Shown: piece by piece, positions 24,115-33,187 of the stretch | How positions within the stretch are numbered: position 1 is the first letter of the stretch | Layout of the letters: each line of letters starts with the position of its first letter | DNA from: Paenibacillus sp. MZ04-78.2 | Lineage (GTDB): Bacteria; Bacillota; Bacilli; Paenibacillales; NBRC-103111 | Length of the DNA stretch: 64,000 bases | Reading direction: 5' to 3' | Assembly: GCF_024213375.1 (NCBI RefSeq) | Contig: NZ_JANAVJ010000016.1 | Coordinates: forward strand, 31,524-95,523 | Made by a program: the position numbers and the translations under genes | Notes under the pieces: model-generated | Seen by the model: only the letters and a program-made list of their open reading frames with translations | Database searches by the model: none | Told to the model about the DNA's origin: nothing

Positions 24115-26265
24115 ATGGAGCAGGATTCCCTGATCAAGTACAGCTTCACCTATGCCCCCGGCGGTATCGCGTTCCTTTCGACGGAAGGATATTTTATCAG
24201 GGTCAACCCGGCGTTCGGCCGCCTGCTGGGCTATACCGAAGATGAATTGGCGAACCGGCAGGAGAAGCAGCTTACTTATCCGAATGACCCGGACGTCAGG
24301 GAGGCGGCATCCCCGCTGCTTGAACCCGGCGCCGCACCGGGGATGCCGGTGGTCAAGCGGTATCTGCACAAAGACGGCGGCACGGTCCGGGTAAAGCTCG
24401 ACGTCATCCTCATCCGCGATCAGGATGGGGCGCACGCCGGCTTTTGCGCTTACGCCTCGGAATGGCCGGACGCCGAGGAACCTAAGTTGCCCCAAGCGGC
24501 GGAGCTGTACGAGATGGCTTCGGAGCATACCCGGGACGTCATCTCTTACGGGATTGACGGCGTGCTGCAGTTCGTTTCCCCGGCTTCGCTCAAGCATCAG
24601 CTTGGCTTCGAGCCGGAGGAGCTGATCGGAAAGCACGCCTCCGAATTCATCCATCCGGACGATCTTGCGTCCTTGGGGGAACAAACCTTTCGGGAATCCG
24701 ACTCTTTCATCTGCCGGATTCGCCACAAGCAGGGGTATTATGTCTGGTTTGAAGTGTCCGTGAAGCGGGTCGTCGATTCCGAAGGAGCCCAGCTCAAGGA
24801 GATCTATATCGGCCGTGACGTCACGGAACGGGAGCGGGCGCAGACTGCGCTTCGCCATAGCGAACAGAATCTGGCGCAATCGCAGCGCATCGCCCGTTTG
24901 GGCAGCTTTGAATGGGACGCGCTAACCGGCAAGATGGTGTGGTCGGACGAACTGTGCCGCATTCTTAAAACCGATCTGCATCCAGATGTGACGTGCGAGG
25001 AACTGATGACCCGCATTCACCCGAATGACCGCGAGGCGGCGCGGCAATCCATGCGGGATGCGCTGGCCGGACGCGAAATTCAAGTGGAATGCAGGATTGT
25101 TCTGGGCGACGGGACGGTCAAGTTCATCCGGATTCAAAGTATTACGACATTGACCTCGAAAGGAAGACCGTCTCGGATCAACGGGACGATTCAGGATATT
25201 ACGGACCAGAAGCTGATGCTGCAAATGCTTGAAGAAAGCGTAGACCGGTATACGTCGCTCAAAAAATATAATTTGGACGCGATCGTCTCGCTTAATAAGA
25301 GCGGGATCATCACGTCGGCCAACCCTGCGGCCGAATCCATTACCGGTTATTCCGCGCTGGAGCTGATCGGTATGCCTTTTGCCGATTTGCTGGCGCCCGA
25401 AGAAGAAGGGACGCAGACGCAGCTTCATAACATCATGCACGAAGGCGCTTTGTCCGGTATGGAAATGAAGATCGTCCGCAAGTCGGGACATCTGGCCTGT
25501 CTGCTCGCGACGCCGGCCCCGATCTACGTCAACCGCAAGCAGGTCGGCTGCTACATGATCGCCAAGGATATTACAGAGCAGAAGCGAAAGGACGAGCTGC
25601 TGCTCAAGTCTGAAAAGCTGACTATTGCCGGGCAGCTTGCCGCAGGGGTCGCTCACGAAATCCGCAATCCGCTGACGGCGCTCAAGGGCTTCGTTCAGCT
25701 GATGGGCCGATCGGAGCATAGCTATTCGCACTATTTGCCGATTATGAAGGAAGAGCTGGAGCGGATCGAGGTGATCATCAGCGAACTGCTGATGCTGGCC
25801 AAGCCGCAAGCCATTCAAATGAAAATCGCCGACCTCGCCGTGCTCGTTCAAGAGGTCGTGACACTGACCGGCGCGCAGGCAGTGCTGCTTAACATTGAGA
25901 TCCGCTTTTTCCCAACGGGCGATCCGCTGCCGATCCGCTGCGATCCGAATCAAATCAAGCAGGTGTTCGTCAACTTTTTGAAAAATGCATTCGAGGCGAT
26001 GCCACGAGGAGGGACGATTGATGTAAGTATGGAGGCCACGGAGCAGGGACTTGCCTTGGTCCGCGTCGCCGATCAAGGCTGCGGCATTTCGCAGGAGCAG
26101 CTGCGGCAGATCGGCGAGCCGTTCTATTCGACCAAAGAAGCGGGAACGGGACTCGGCCTGCTCGTCAGCCACAAAATTATCGAGCATCACAAGGGCCGGA
26201 TTCACATCGCCAGTGAGGTGGGCGTCGGCACGACGATCCAGGTCACGCTGCCTATCCACCGTTAG
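24115..26265 (+). CDS. Cytosolic four-PAS sensor histidine kinase
   Basis: A 716-residue kinase without membrane helices. Four PAS/PAC modules occupy about residues 8-120, 130-250, 260-370 and 375-505 (for example GVLQFVSPASLKHQLGFEPE and GIITSANPAAESITGYSALE). The HisKA domain follows, with phospho-acceptor His514 in AAGVAHEIRNPLTALKGF. The HATPase has N-box KQVFVNFLKNAFEAMP, G1 DQGCGIS and G2 GTGLGLLVSHKI. This layout matches KinA/KinE-type sporulation or stationary-phase kinases of Bacillales. There is no adjacent response regulator, so it is an orphan. ATG at 24115 follows AAGGAGGTG. Confidence 0.9.
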   Translation: MEQDSLIKYSFTYAPGGIAFLSTEGYFIRVNPAFGRLLGYTEDELANRQEKQLTYPNDPDVREAASPLLEPGAAPGMPVVKRYLHKDGGTVRVKLDVILIRDQDGAHAGFCAYASEWPDAEEPKLPQAAELYEMASEHTRDVISYGIDGVLQFVSPASLKHQLGFEPEELIGKHASEFIHPDDLASLGEQTFRESDSFICRIRHKQGYYVWFEVSVKRVVDSEGAQLKEIYIGRDVTERERAQTALRHSEQNLAQSQRIARLGSFEWDALTGKMVWSDELCRILKTDLHPDVTCEELMTRIHPNDREAARQSMRDALAGREIQVECRIVLGDGTVKFIRIQSITTLTSKGRPSRINGTIQDITDQKLMLQMLEESVDRYTSLKKYNLDAIVSLNKSGIITSANPAAESITGYSALELIGMPFADLLAPEEEGTQTQLHNIMHEGALSGMEMKIVRKSGHLACLLATPAPIYVNRKQVGCYMIAKDITEQKRKDELLLKSEKLTIAGQLAAGVAHEIRNPLTALKGFVQLMGRSEHSYSHYLPIMKEELERIEVIISELLMLAKPQAIQMKIADLAVLVQEVVTLTGAQAVLLNIEIRFFPTGDPLPIRCDPNQIKQVFVNFLKNAFEAMPRGGTIDVSMEATEQGLALVRVADQGCGISQEQLRQIGEPFYSTKEAGTGLGLLVSHKIIEHHKGRIHIASEVGVGTTIQVTLPIHR

Positions 26266-26285
26266 TCGGCGGGGCGGCGCTCTAA

Positions 26286-26328
26286 GAAAAGCCGGATGTA
26301 CGACAAGTCATGTCCGGTCTCCTTTTTG
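26286..26328 (+). terminator. Weak terminator after the PAS kinase
   Basis: GCCGGATGT and ATGTCCGGT form an imperfect stem followed by CTCCTTTTT. The remaining 180 bases up to the next gene hold no gene I can see. Confidence 0.4.
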
Positions 26329-26512
26329 CGGGTATACTGGAAGGAAAAGATGCAGCGTGAGAAGGAGGCCTGATTTGTAATATCTCTCATTAATCGGGCA
26401 TGTACCCCTGTTGGGACAAAATTATGATCCTTTAAACTAATCGTAAAAAGAATTCATCAAGGGCTAAGTCTTTCAGGGGAGACATTTTACGATTGGCGGT
26501 GGACGGGAAAGC

Positions 26513-27622
26513 ATGAGGAAAAAATCAATTCTGTACAAACCGATCATTGCGGTCACCGGCAGCTCCGGTAAAACGACAACAAAAGAAATGATTGCCGCGG
26601 TATTGAAGAAACGTTGGCAAATTTTCAAATCCCCCCAAAACCGAAATGCCGTGTCGGCCACCAAAAGGCATGCAAAATTGCTCCGGTCTGTTCACCGGGC
26701 CGCTGTTTTGGAATATGGCATGCAGTATTACGGAAACATCAAACGCCACTGCCACTATATTCGTCCCAATATAGGGGTTATCACCCATATTGGAAGGGCC
26801 CATATCGGCAATTTTGGCGGCCGAATTCAAGGTGTGGCCAAGGCGAAGTCGGAATTAATCCGTTACATGAAACCGACAGGAACCTTATGGCTGAACGCCG
26901 ACGACCAGCATTCCAAACTGCTGCGAACGAAGGGATTCAAGGGCCGCATCGTGCGAATCGGAATCCGCAACAAAGCCGTTTACCGGGCGTCTAAAATCCA
27001 TACCGCCAAGCGCGGAATGACATTCCGGGTGAAGCTTGACGGGAAAGAACACCGTTTCTATATCCCTATTTTAGGAAGGCATAATATTTTTAACGCGTTG
27101 TTTGCAATTGGCATTTCACATCGTTTGGGATTTACACCGAAGCAGATCCAGAGCGGCCTCAAAACCTATGAAAAACCAAAAAGACGGCTGTACGTATATG
27201 ACTTGAGAAGAGGCATAAGATTAATCGATGATTCTTACAGCGCAAATCCGGATGCGGTAAAAGCCGCTCTTGATGTATTAGCCGCTACCGGCCAAAAGAA
27301 AAAAATTGCCGTATTGGGTTCCATGTTGGAATTAGGCGCATATTCAGTTTATGGCCATAAAGAAATAGGAAGATATGCGGCACGAAAAAACATCACCCAT
27401 GTATACGCCATTGGAAAACATGCCTCACAGATTATCGCAGGGGCCAGAGCAGCAGGCTTTCCCGCCCAAAACTTGCACAGCTTCGGCTCCAGGGCACAGC
27501 TTCGCAAGGCATTAACTCGAGCGATACAACCGGGCACGACTATTCTTGTCAAAGGGTCAAATCAGATGGGATTGAACAAAATCGTAGCGTATTTGAGGCA
27601 AACTGATTTCAAAAGCAGATAA
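26513..27622 (+). CDS. Orphan MurF-like Mur ligase lacking domain 1
   Basis: A 369-residue Mur-ligase-family protein. The ATP P-loop is ITAVTGSSGKTTTKEMIA-like (IIAVTGSSGKTTTKEM), followed by RNAVSATKRHAKLL, IGVITHIGRAHIGNFG and GRHNIFNALFAIGISHRLG. The C-terminal domain has RLIDDSYSANPDAVKAALDVL. True MurF is about 450 residues and begins with a UDP-MurNAc-tripeptide-binding domain; that domain is absent here, and the chain begins almost directly at the P-loop. It is very basic and its codon use is more AT-rich than its neighbours. It may ligate an amino acid or peptide to another acceptor (as in cyanophycin- or poly-glutamate-type ligases). No partner gene is adjacent. Confidence 0.85.
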   Translation: MRKKSILYKPIIAVTGSSGKTTTKEMIAAVLKKRWQIFKSPQNRNAVSATKRHAKLLRSVHRAAVLEYGMQYYGNIKRHCHYIRPNIGVITHIGRAHIGNFGGRIQGVAKAKSELIRYMKPTGTLWLNADDQHSKLLRTKGFKGRIVRIGIRNKAVYRASKIHTAKRGMTFRVKLDGKEHRFYIPILGRHNIFNALFAIGISHRLGFTPKQIQSGLKTYEKPKRRLYVYDLRRGIRLIDDSYSANPDAVKAALDVLAATGQKKKIAVLGSMLELGAYSVYGHKEIGRYAARKNITHVYAIGKHASQIIAGARAAGFPAQNLHSFGSRAQLRKALTRAIQPGTTILVKGSNQMGLNKIVAYLRQTDFKSR

Positions 27623-27696
27623 AATGCATGATGTGAAAGAGTCGTGATATTTCAATTAAGATCTTCATGGCGCTCTGTGAAATTAAATAAGGGAAA

Positions 27697-27727
27697 AGAC
27701 CGGCGTTCGAATCGGACGCCGGTTTTT
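27697..27727 (+). terminator. Terminator between the Mur ligase and the stress protein
   Basis: ACCGGCGT and ACGCCGGT form a perfect eight-base stem with a TTTTT tail. Confidence 0.85.
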
Positions 27728-27820
27728 CTATGGTCACATTTGGCGCGTCTTATTTCCATATTCACCGTATCGTTGTGTTTACATTTGTATTTTTCAGATT
27801 TTTCAGCCTCGCAACAACAA

Positions 27821-27836
27821 TGTGATCCATGTCATT
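27821..27836 (+). promoter_or_regulatory. CRP/FNR-like site upstream of uspA-like gene
   Basis: TGTGATCCATGTCATT has the left half TGTGA, a six-base centre and TCATT, close to the FNR/CRP-family consensus TGTGA-N6-TCACA. It lies about 65 bases upstream of a universal stress gene, a common FNR-type target. Only the half-sites are seen; the regulator is inferred. Confidence 0.35.
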
Positions 27837-27900
27837 CCGATCGGGGAGGAAGCGCGGTAACATAAAATTAGAGTAGATCTCAGGGAAAGGGATGGTTGTC

Positions 27901-28380
27901 ATGCCGTATCAAAACATATTGGCCGCATTTGACGGCTCGGCATTATCGGTAAAAGCGCTGGAAAAGGCTATAAAATTTGCTCAAGATCATGCCGCGAGGC
28001 TTGAAGTGATTCATGTCTGCCACATTCCCGTTCCGGTGTTCGGAGGGCCGATGTATGCCGCACCGTTCAACGAGGATCAAGATTACTTGCTTGCCGCCCA
28101 AGGTATGATGGACGAGGCCAAACGACTAACCTCTGAGCTGCCCAACGTCAAGGTGAGCCTGAAGCAGGGACAGCCGGCTGTTGCCATTCTGGAATACGCC
28201 GAAGAAAGCGGAAGCGACCTGATCATTATGGGAAGCAGAGGACTAGGCGGCCTGCGCGAGTTTGTTCTTGGCAGCGTCAGCCATCATGTGGTTCAGCACT
28301 CGAAAGTTCCGGTGCTGATTGTCAAGTATAGCCGGTTCAACGCACCTTTACGGTGCTTTTTTTATCTACATAAAGCATGA
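27901..28380 (+). CDS. Universal stress protein (UspA family)
   Basis: A 159-residue UspA-fold protein. It starts YQNILAAFDGSALSVKALEKA and carries the ATP-binding motif GSRGLGGLREFVLGSVSHHV near the end. ATG at 27901 sits after GGGAAAGGG; an ATG nine bases upstream is also possible. The last 15 residues (after VPVLIVKYS) are encoded by the stem-loop GCACCTTTACGGTGCTTTTTTT, which looks like the gene's own terminator. The usual family end is near VPVLIVK, so the native stop may have been lost. Role in growth arrest or anaerobic survival is inferred from the family. Confidence 0.88.
   Translation: MPYQNILAAFDGSALSVKALEKAIKFAQDHAARLEVIHVCHIPVPVFGGPMYAAPFNEDQDYLLAAQGMMDEAKRLTSELPNVKVSLKQGQPAVAILEYAEESGSDLIIMGSRGLGGLREFVLGSVSHHVVQHSKVPVLIVKYSRFNAPLRCFFYLHKA
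28339..28361 (+). terminator. Terminator-like hairpin inside the 3' end of the stress-protein gene
   Basis: GCACCTTTACGGTGCTTTTTTT forms a five-base stem followed by seven T residues, yet the reading frame continues through it for several codons. It probably marks the true end of the transcript. Confidence 0.5.
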
Positions 28381-28456
28381 TAGCAGCTATCTAAAAAGTT
28401 TACTCTCCGGCGCTCAATTCCGAGTATAATGGGGATAACTAGCCAAGGAACGGGGG

Positions 28457-30247
28457 ATGCGGATGCAGCACTTAACCTTGCTGCTCATGGAGCGGATGGG
28501 ACTGCTATTGTTGATTACGTTCATCCTTACCCGAATCCCGCAGTTTCGTTCCCTGCTCGACCGGAGGCCGGATTGGAGAACCGGATTGACGTTTTCGCTG
28601 GTTTTCGGTCTGGTCAGTATCGGAGGCACGTACGCCGGGGTGACGATTACCGGGGAGAGGGTGGACTCTTCCTTTCTTGTCGCTTCCCTTCAGCCGGAGG
28701 AGGCGATGGCGGATTCGGCGCTAATCGGGGTGATGGTGGCCGGTCTGCTCGGCGGGGTCGCCGTAGGCACGGGGGCGGGTCTCATCTCCGGCATTCACGC
28801 CTACAGTCTAGGCGGGATTACCGGCGTCGCCGATGCGGTGTCTACGCCAATTCTGGGTCTCTTGGCCGGACTGGTCGCCCGCTTCTTTGCCGAAGAAAGA
28901 GTTATCGCGCCGGTGAAGGCGCTGTTTATTAGCGTGTTTGCTCCCATCCTGCAAATGGGCGTCGTGCTGATTGTGAACGAATCTTCGCCGGCCGCGATCC
29001 GCACGGTGGACCTCATCGGGATACCGATGGTGGCGGCCACCAGCGTGGGAGTCGGCATTTTGGTCGCGATGATTCAAGCAGCCATGAAGGAAGAGGAGAG
29101 GGCCGCCGCCTCCGAGACGCAGCGGGCGCTGCATATCGCGGAAATGGCGCTTCCGTTTCTTAAGCAGGGGCTGACCTTCGAGACCGCCGAAGCGGCGGCC
29201 AATGTGCTGCGCCGGGAGCTTCGCGCCAGTGCGGTCGCCGTCACGGATACGAAGCAAATATTGGCGCATGTCGGCACCGGGATGATGCCGGGCATACAAG
29301 GAACGCCGATCGCTTCGGAATTGTCGAGGAAGGCGGTCCAAACCGGCGAGATTCAGATTGCCAAAACGAAGGAGCAGATTCAGCCGCACCATCCGGCCAT
29401 CGGCGCAGCGATTATCGTTCCGATCCGCAGTGGCGGGCAAGTCGCGGGATTAATCAAATTGTATTATCCCGGCGTCAGGCAAATCCGTCCGGTGGAGGAG
29501 GCTTTTGCCCAAGGGCTCAGCAAGCTGATCTCGATCCAGCTCGATATCGCGATGGCGGAGCAGCTGAGAAGCTTGATGAAGGACGCGGAATTGAAAGCGC
29601 TTCAAGCGCAAATTAACCCGCACTTTTTGTTCAATACGCTCAATGCGATCGTCACGTTGATTCGGATCAAGCCCGAAGCGGCCAGACGGGTTACCGTGCA
29701 GCTCGGGCATTATATGCGCATGAACCTGACGATGACCCAAGCGCCGCTTGTCCCGCTGTATAAGGAATTGGAGCATCTTCATACGTACCTCGGAATCGTG
29801 AATATCCGGTTTGAGGACCAGCTTTCCGTCGATTGTCAATGCGATCCCGGTCTGGAATCTGTGTCCATCCCGCCTTCCACGCTCCAGCCGCTGGTTGAAA
29901 ACAGCATTCATCACGGCTTTAAAGGGCGGACGGACAGGGGCAACATTCATGTCGAGCTCCGCCGCAGAGCGGACGGGGTTCACATTGTGGTCAAGGATAA
30001 CGGCAACGGTTTTCCGTCAGACGTATTGAAGACGCTGGGAGCTTCTCCGGTCACGGGCGGCGGGAGCGGAAGCACAGGTATCGGAATCTATAACGTGAAC
30101 CGGCGGCTGATTCACCTGTTCGGCCCGGAGGCGAGGCTGAAATTTTCCAACCTGCCCGAGGGAGGGGCGCGCATCGAATGTACGATACCTTATCATGTGG
30201 AGGAAAGGCGTGAAACGATCGATGAAAGTGATGATCGCAGAGGATGA
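28457..30247 (+). CDS. lytS: LytS/BtsS-type sensor histidine kinase
   Basis: A 596-residue membrane kinase. Residues 1-210 hold six hydrophobic helices of the 5TM-5TMR_LYT sensor module (GTYAGVTITGERVDSS, GLISGIHAYSLGGITGVADA). A GAF-like domain follows at about 225-375. The His_kinase domain has ALQAQINPHFLFNTLNAIVT with the phospho-His, and the HATPase begins near STLQPLVENSIHHGFKG and ends GIGIYNVNRRL. Relatives sense extracellular pyruvate or membrane state and control cidA/lrgA- or pyruvate-uptake genes. It overlaps the response regulator gene by 38 bases. The start is ATG 28457 after AAGGAACGGGGG. Confidence 0.92.
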   Translation: MRMQHLTLLLMERMGLLLLITFILTRIPQFRSLLDRRPDWRTGLTFSLVFGLVSIGGTYAGVTITGERVDSSFLVASLQPEEAMADSALIGVMVAGLLGGVAVGTGAGLISGIHAYSLGGITGVADAVSTPILGLLAGLVARFFAEERVIAPVKALFISVFAPILQMGVVLIVNESSPAAIRTVDLIGIPMVAATSVGVGILVAMIQAAMKEEERAAASETQRALHIAEMALPFLKQGLTFETAEAAANVLRRELRASAVAVTDTKQILAHVGTGMMPGIQGTPIASELSRKAVQTGEIQIAKTKEQIQPHHPAIGAAIIVPIRSGGQVAGLIKLYYPGVRQIRPVEEAFAQGLSKLISIQLDIAMAEQLRSLMKDAELKALQAQINPHFLFNTLNAIVTLIRIKPEAARRVTVQLGHYMRMNLTMTQAPLVPLYKELEHLHTYLGIVNIRFEDQLSVDCQCDPGLESVSIPPSTLQPLVENSIHHGFKGRTDRGNIHVELRRRADGVHIVVKDNGNGFPSDVLKTLGASPVTGGGSGSTGIGIYNVNRRLIHLFGPEARLKFSNLPEGGARIECTIPYHVEERRETIDESDDRRG

Positions 30248-31004
30248 GCGGCTGGCGCGGGAGGAGCTGACTTATTTATTGTCCCGGGAACGGGATGTCG
30301 AGCTGTTGCCTTTTGCTACGAGCGGCATCCAACTGCTGGAGCTGGGAACAGTGCACAAGCCGGACGTCATCTTTCTCGACATTCATATGCCCGGCTTGGA
30401 CGGGGTGCAGACCGCACATAAACTGATGGATGTCGATCCGCGGCCGTATATTGTTTTTGCGACGGCTTACGAACAGTATGCTGTGGAAGCGTTCCGTCTG
30501 GAAGCGGCCGATTATTTGTTAAAGCCTTACGACGAGGAACGTCTTCGTCAGACGCTGCAAAGAATACGCAAAATGCGGACTTCCTCCGAAGGGACAGCGG
30601 TCCTGCCCGCTGCCGCGACGGCTTCGCTGGCTGCGGATGGGGCGATCCGGTCCCGGAGCGCATTCAAGCCGAAGCTGCTCATCGATGACGGCAGCCGTAT
30701 GGTGGTGGTCGAGCCTGCGAAGATCAGCTATGCGGTCAAGGAAGAGAAGCTGACGCAGATTCATATGGCCGACGGGCAGGTGCATGTGACCCGGCAAACG
30801 CTTCAGGAGCTGGAGGAGAAGCTGATCGGGTATGCTTTTTTCCGGACGCACCGCAGCTATTTGGTCAATGTGGACCGCATTGATGAAATCGAGCCGTGGT
30901 TTAACGGGGCTTACAACGTCGTCTTGAAGGATGCCGGGCGGAGTAAAGTGCCTTTGTCCAGAGTCTCGGCCAAGGAATTGATCAAGCGGCTGCAGGGAGA
31001 GTAG
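30210..31004 (+). CDS. lytR: LytTR-family response regulator
   Basis: A 264-residue regulator with a receiver domain (MIAEDERLAREELTYLL; phospho-Asp in DVIFLDIHMPGLDG; Lys in AADYLLKPYDEERL). A C-terminal LytTR DNA-binding domain (EKLTQIHMADGQVHVTRQTL, FFRTHRSYLVNVDRIDEIE) follows. A variable Ala-rich linker separates the two. The gene starts inside the kinase gene; I chose GTG 30210 since GGAGG is six bases upstream, and ATG 30222 is the alternative. It is the cognate regulator of the LytS-type kinase and may control the carboxylate symporter genes immediately downstream. Confidence 0.92.
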   Translation: MKRSMKVMIAEDERLAREELTYLLSRERDVELLPFATSGIQLLELGTVHKPDVIFLDIHMPGLDGVQTAHKLMDVDPRPYIVFATAYEQYAVEAFRLEAADYLLKPYDEERLRQTLQRIRKMRTSSEGTAVLPAAATASLAADGAIRSRSAFKPKLLIDDGSRMVVVEPAKISYAVKEEKLTQIHMADGQVHVTRQTLQELEEKLIGYAFFRTHRSYLVNVDRIDEIEPWFNGAYNVVLKDAGRSKVPLSRVSAKELIKRLQGE

Positions 31005-31101
31005 CAGGTCGGGAGAGGACGCCGTTCGGGACGGCTTTTGACCGTTTGAGGGACGTTTTTTGACATTTCGCGACGAAGCGAAAGTGATCCGCACATTCCT
31101 A

Positions 31102-31126
31102 TGCTACAATTATAAAGCGCTTACAA
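31102..31126 (+). promoter_or_regulatory. Extended -10 promoter with overlapping cre-like site
   Basis: TGCTACAAT (31102-31110) is an extended -10 element. It is followed at once by TATAAAGCGCTTACAA, which matches the CcpA cre consensus at 14 of 16 positions. The location at the transcription start suggests glucose repression of the DUF485/symporter operon. Confidence 0.5.
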
Positions 31127-31168
31127 GTAAAAACTTGGGATCTGAAAACTTTGCAGGAGGGAAACCCA

Positions 31169-31498
31169 ATGAAAGCACAAACCCGAAGGAATGCTTACAG
31201 CGAAATCGTACGCTCCGATACGTTCCGCAGGCTAATGGTTCAAAAGAAACGTTTTATCCTGCCGATGTCGATCTTTTTCCTCGTGTTCTACTTCGTTCTT
31301 CCGGTCCTGACCTCGTATTCTCAAGTGCTGAACACCAAAGCGGTCGGTTCGATCACGTGGGCATGGATTTTCGCTTTTGCGCAATTTATGATGACCTGGG
31401 TGCTGTGTTCGCTGTATACCCGCAAGGCGGTCCAGTTCGACGCCTTGGCCGAACAAATCAAAGACGAGTCCAAAACGAGCCTGCGGAAGGTGGGGTAG
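31169..31498 (+). CDS. DUF485 small membrane subunit
   Basis: A 109-residue two-helix membrane protein of the DUF485 family (RSDTFRRLMVQKKRFILPMS, then FFLVFYFVLPVLTSYS; second helix ITWAWIFAFAQFMMTWVLCS). DUF485 proteins are encoded with SSS-family acetate/pyruvate symporters and appear to be accessory subunits. The ATG at 31169 follows GGAGGG and the stop is three bases before the symporter start, so the two are one operon. Confidence 0.9.
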   Translation: MKAQTRRNAYSEIVRSDTFRRLMVQKKRFILPMSIFFLVFYFVLPVLTSYSQVLNTKAVGSITWAWIFAFAQFMMTWVLCSLYTRKAVQFDALAEQIKDESKTSLRKVG

Positions 31499-31501
31499 CC
31501 G

Positions 31502-33037
31502 ATGATGAATACAGCCTTTCTCTTGTTTCTGATCATCGTGGCGGGAACGCTGGTCATTACGTATTATGCGGCCAAAAAAACGAAGACCGCCAGCGAGTTT
31601 TATACCGCCGGGGGCGGGTTGACCGGCTGGCAGAACGGTCTGGCCATAGCGGGCGACTACATGTCTGCGGCTTCCTTCCTGGGGATCGCCGGGATGGTGG
31701 CGCTGTTCGGCTTCGACGGCTTCTTTTACAGCATCGGCTTTCTTGTCGCGTACCTCGTCGTGTTGTATTTGGTCGCGGAGCCGCTGCGCAATCTGGGCAA
31801 ATATACGATGGCGGATATGATTGCGGCCCGTTTCGACAACAAGAAAGTGCGGGGCGTGGCGGCGCTGAACTCGATCACGATCACGATCTTTTATATGATC
31901 GCTCAATTGGTGGGCGCCGGAGCCTTGATCAAGCTGCTGCTCGGTCTCGAATATTCGACCTCGGTCTTGATCGTCGGAGCGCTGATGACCGTCTATGTCG
32001 TCTTCGGCGGGATGACGGCCACGAGCTGGGTGCAGATCATCAAATGCGTGCTGCTGATGGCGGGAACGTTCATCATTTCGCTGATTGTGTTCGCCAAATT
32101 CGACTTCAATCTCCTTCATATGTTCGACGAGATGGCGAAGGCTACGCCGTTGAAAGAGGCCTTCTTGAATCCGGGCAACAAGTTTACGAACGGGCTTGAT
32201 ACGATCTCGCTCAATATGGCGCTCGTGCTCGGTACCGCGGGCCTGCCGCATATTTTGATCCGCTTTTTTACGGTAAAAGACGCTCCGACCGCCAGGAAGT
32301 CCGTGGTTGTCGCGACTTGGGTCATCGGGGTGTTCTATGTCATGACGATTTTCCTCGGCTTCGGCGCGGCTGCTTTTGTCGGGAAGGATGTCATTGTGCA
32401 GGCGAACGCGGCGGGCAACATGGCGGCACCGCTACTGGCGAAGGCGCTCGGCGGCGATTTCCTGTTCGCTTTCGTCTCGGCTGTAGCGTTCGCTACGATT
32501 CTGGCGGTCGTCGCCGGACTCGTACTCTCGGCAGCCTCGGCCTTCGCGCACGACTTTTACAGCCATATTTTGCGTAAGGGGAAGGCGACGGAGAAGGAGC
32601 AGATAAGGTCTGCGAAGCTGGCCTCCGTTGGGGTTGCGATCATTTCGATTATCCTGGCGCTGTTTGCCCAGAAGCTGAACGTTGCTTTTCTCGTCTCGCT
32701 GGCTTTCGCCGTTGCTGCGAGCGCCAATCTGCCGGTCCTCGTGTTCACCGTGTTCTGGCGCAGATTCAATACCGCCGGCGCTGTGACAGGAATGCTCGTG
32801 GGCTTGATCAGCTCGTTGATCCTGGTCATTGTCAGCCCCAACGTGTGGGACCCGGTCGCAGGGAAGGCTATTCTCGTCGGGGAGCCGCTGATTTCGCTGA
32901 CGAATCCGGGCATTATCTCGATTCCGATCGGATTTTTGGGCGCCATTGCTGGAACCTTGCTTTCATCCAAACGCAACGACGAGAAGTACGATGAGATTCT
33001 GGTAAAAGCGAATACGGGCATGCAAGAGGTCGTGTGA
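31502..33037 (+). CDS. Sodium:solute (acetate/pyruvate-type) symporter
   Basis: A 511-residue SSS-family transporter with about 13 membrane helices. ActP-like signatures are TASEFYTAGGGLTGWQNGLA, AGDYMSAASFLGIAG and GTAGLPHILIRFFTVKDAPT. It takes up a short carboxylate such as acetate or pyruvate with sodium. The upstream LytS/LytR system, whose relatives sense pyruvate, and the cre-like site fit that substrate class. Which carboxylate is carried cannot be read from sequence. Confidence 0.92.
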   Translation: MMNTAFLLFLIIVAGTLVITYYAAKKTKTASEFYTAGGGLTGWQNGLAIAGDYMSAASFLGIAGMVALFGFDGFFYSIGFLVAYLVVLYLVAEPLRNLGKYTMADMIAARFDNKKVRGVAALNSITITIFYMIAQLVGAGALIKLLLGLEYSTSVLIVGALMTVYVVFGGMTATSWVQIIKCVLLMAGTFIISLIVFAKFDFNLLHMFDEMAKATPLKEAFLNPGNKFTNGLDTISLNMALVLGTAGLPHILIRFFTVKDAPTARKSVVVATWVIGVFYVMTIFLGFGAAAFVGKDVIVQANAAGNMAAPLLAKALGGDFLFAFVSAVAFATILAVVAGLVLSAASAFAHDFYSHILRKGKATEKEQIRSAKLASVGVAIISIILALFAQKLNVAFLVSLAFAVAASANLPVLVFTVFWRRFNTAGAVTGMLVGLISSLILVIVSPNVWDPVAGKAILVGEPLISLTNPGIISIPIGFLGAIAGTLLSSKRNDEKYDEILVKANTGMQEVV

Positions 33038-33067
33038 GTTGAATCGAATAAGCGGAAATGGTTTGGG

Positions 33068-33095
33068 GAGTCGTGCAGGCGCACGGCTCTTTTTT
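33068..33095 (+). terminator. Terminator after the symporter
   Basis: GAGTCGTGC and GCACGGCTC form a stem with one G-T pair and a four-base loop, followed by TTTTTT. Confidence 0.85.
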
Positions 33096-33111
33096 CGTCA
33101 GTCCGGTTGAC

Positions 33112-33157
33112 TTGACTTGGATACCCCTAAGGGTTTATTATATACCCTATAGGGTAT
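33112..33157 (+). promoter_or_regulatory. Promoter overlapped by two CstR/CsoR-type operators
   Basis: TTGACT (33112-33117) and TATTAT (33136-33141) form a sigma-A promoter. Two GC-centred inverted repeats lie on it: ATACCCCTAAGGGTTTAT (33121-33138) and the perfect palindrome TACCCTATAGGGTA (33143-33156). The ACCC...GGGT pattern is the CsoR/CstR operator type. The repressor gene is the last gene of this operon. Confidence 0.75.
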
Positions 33158-33187
33158 TAATTACTTCATAGAAAAGGACTGATTGGC

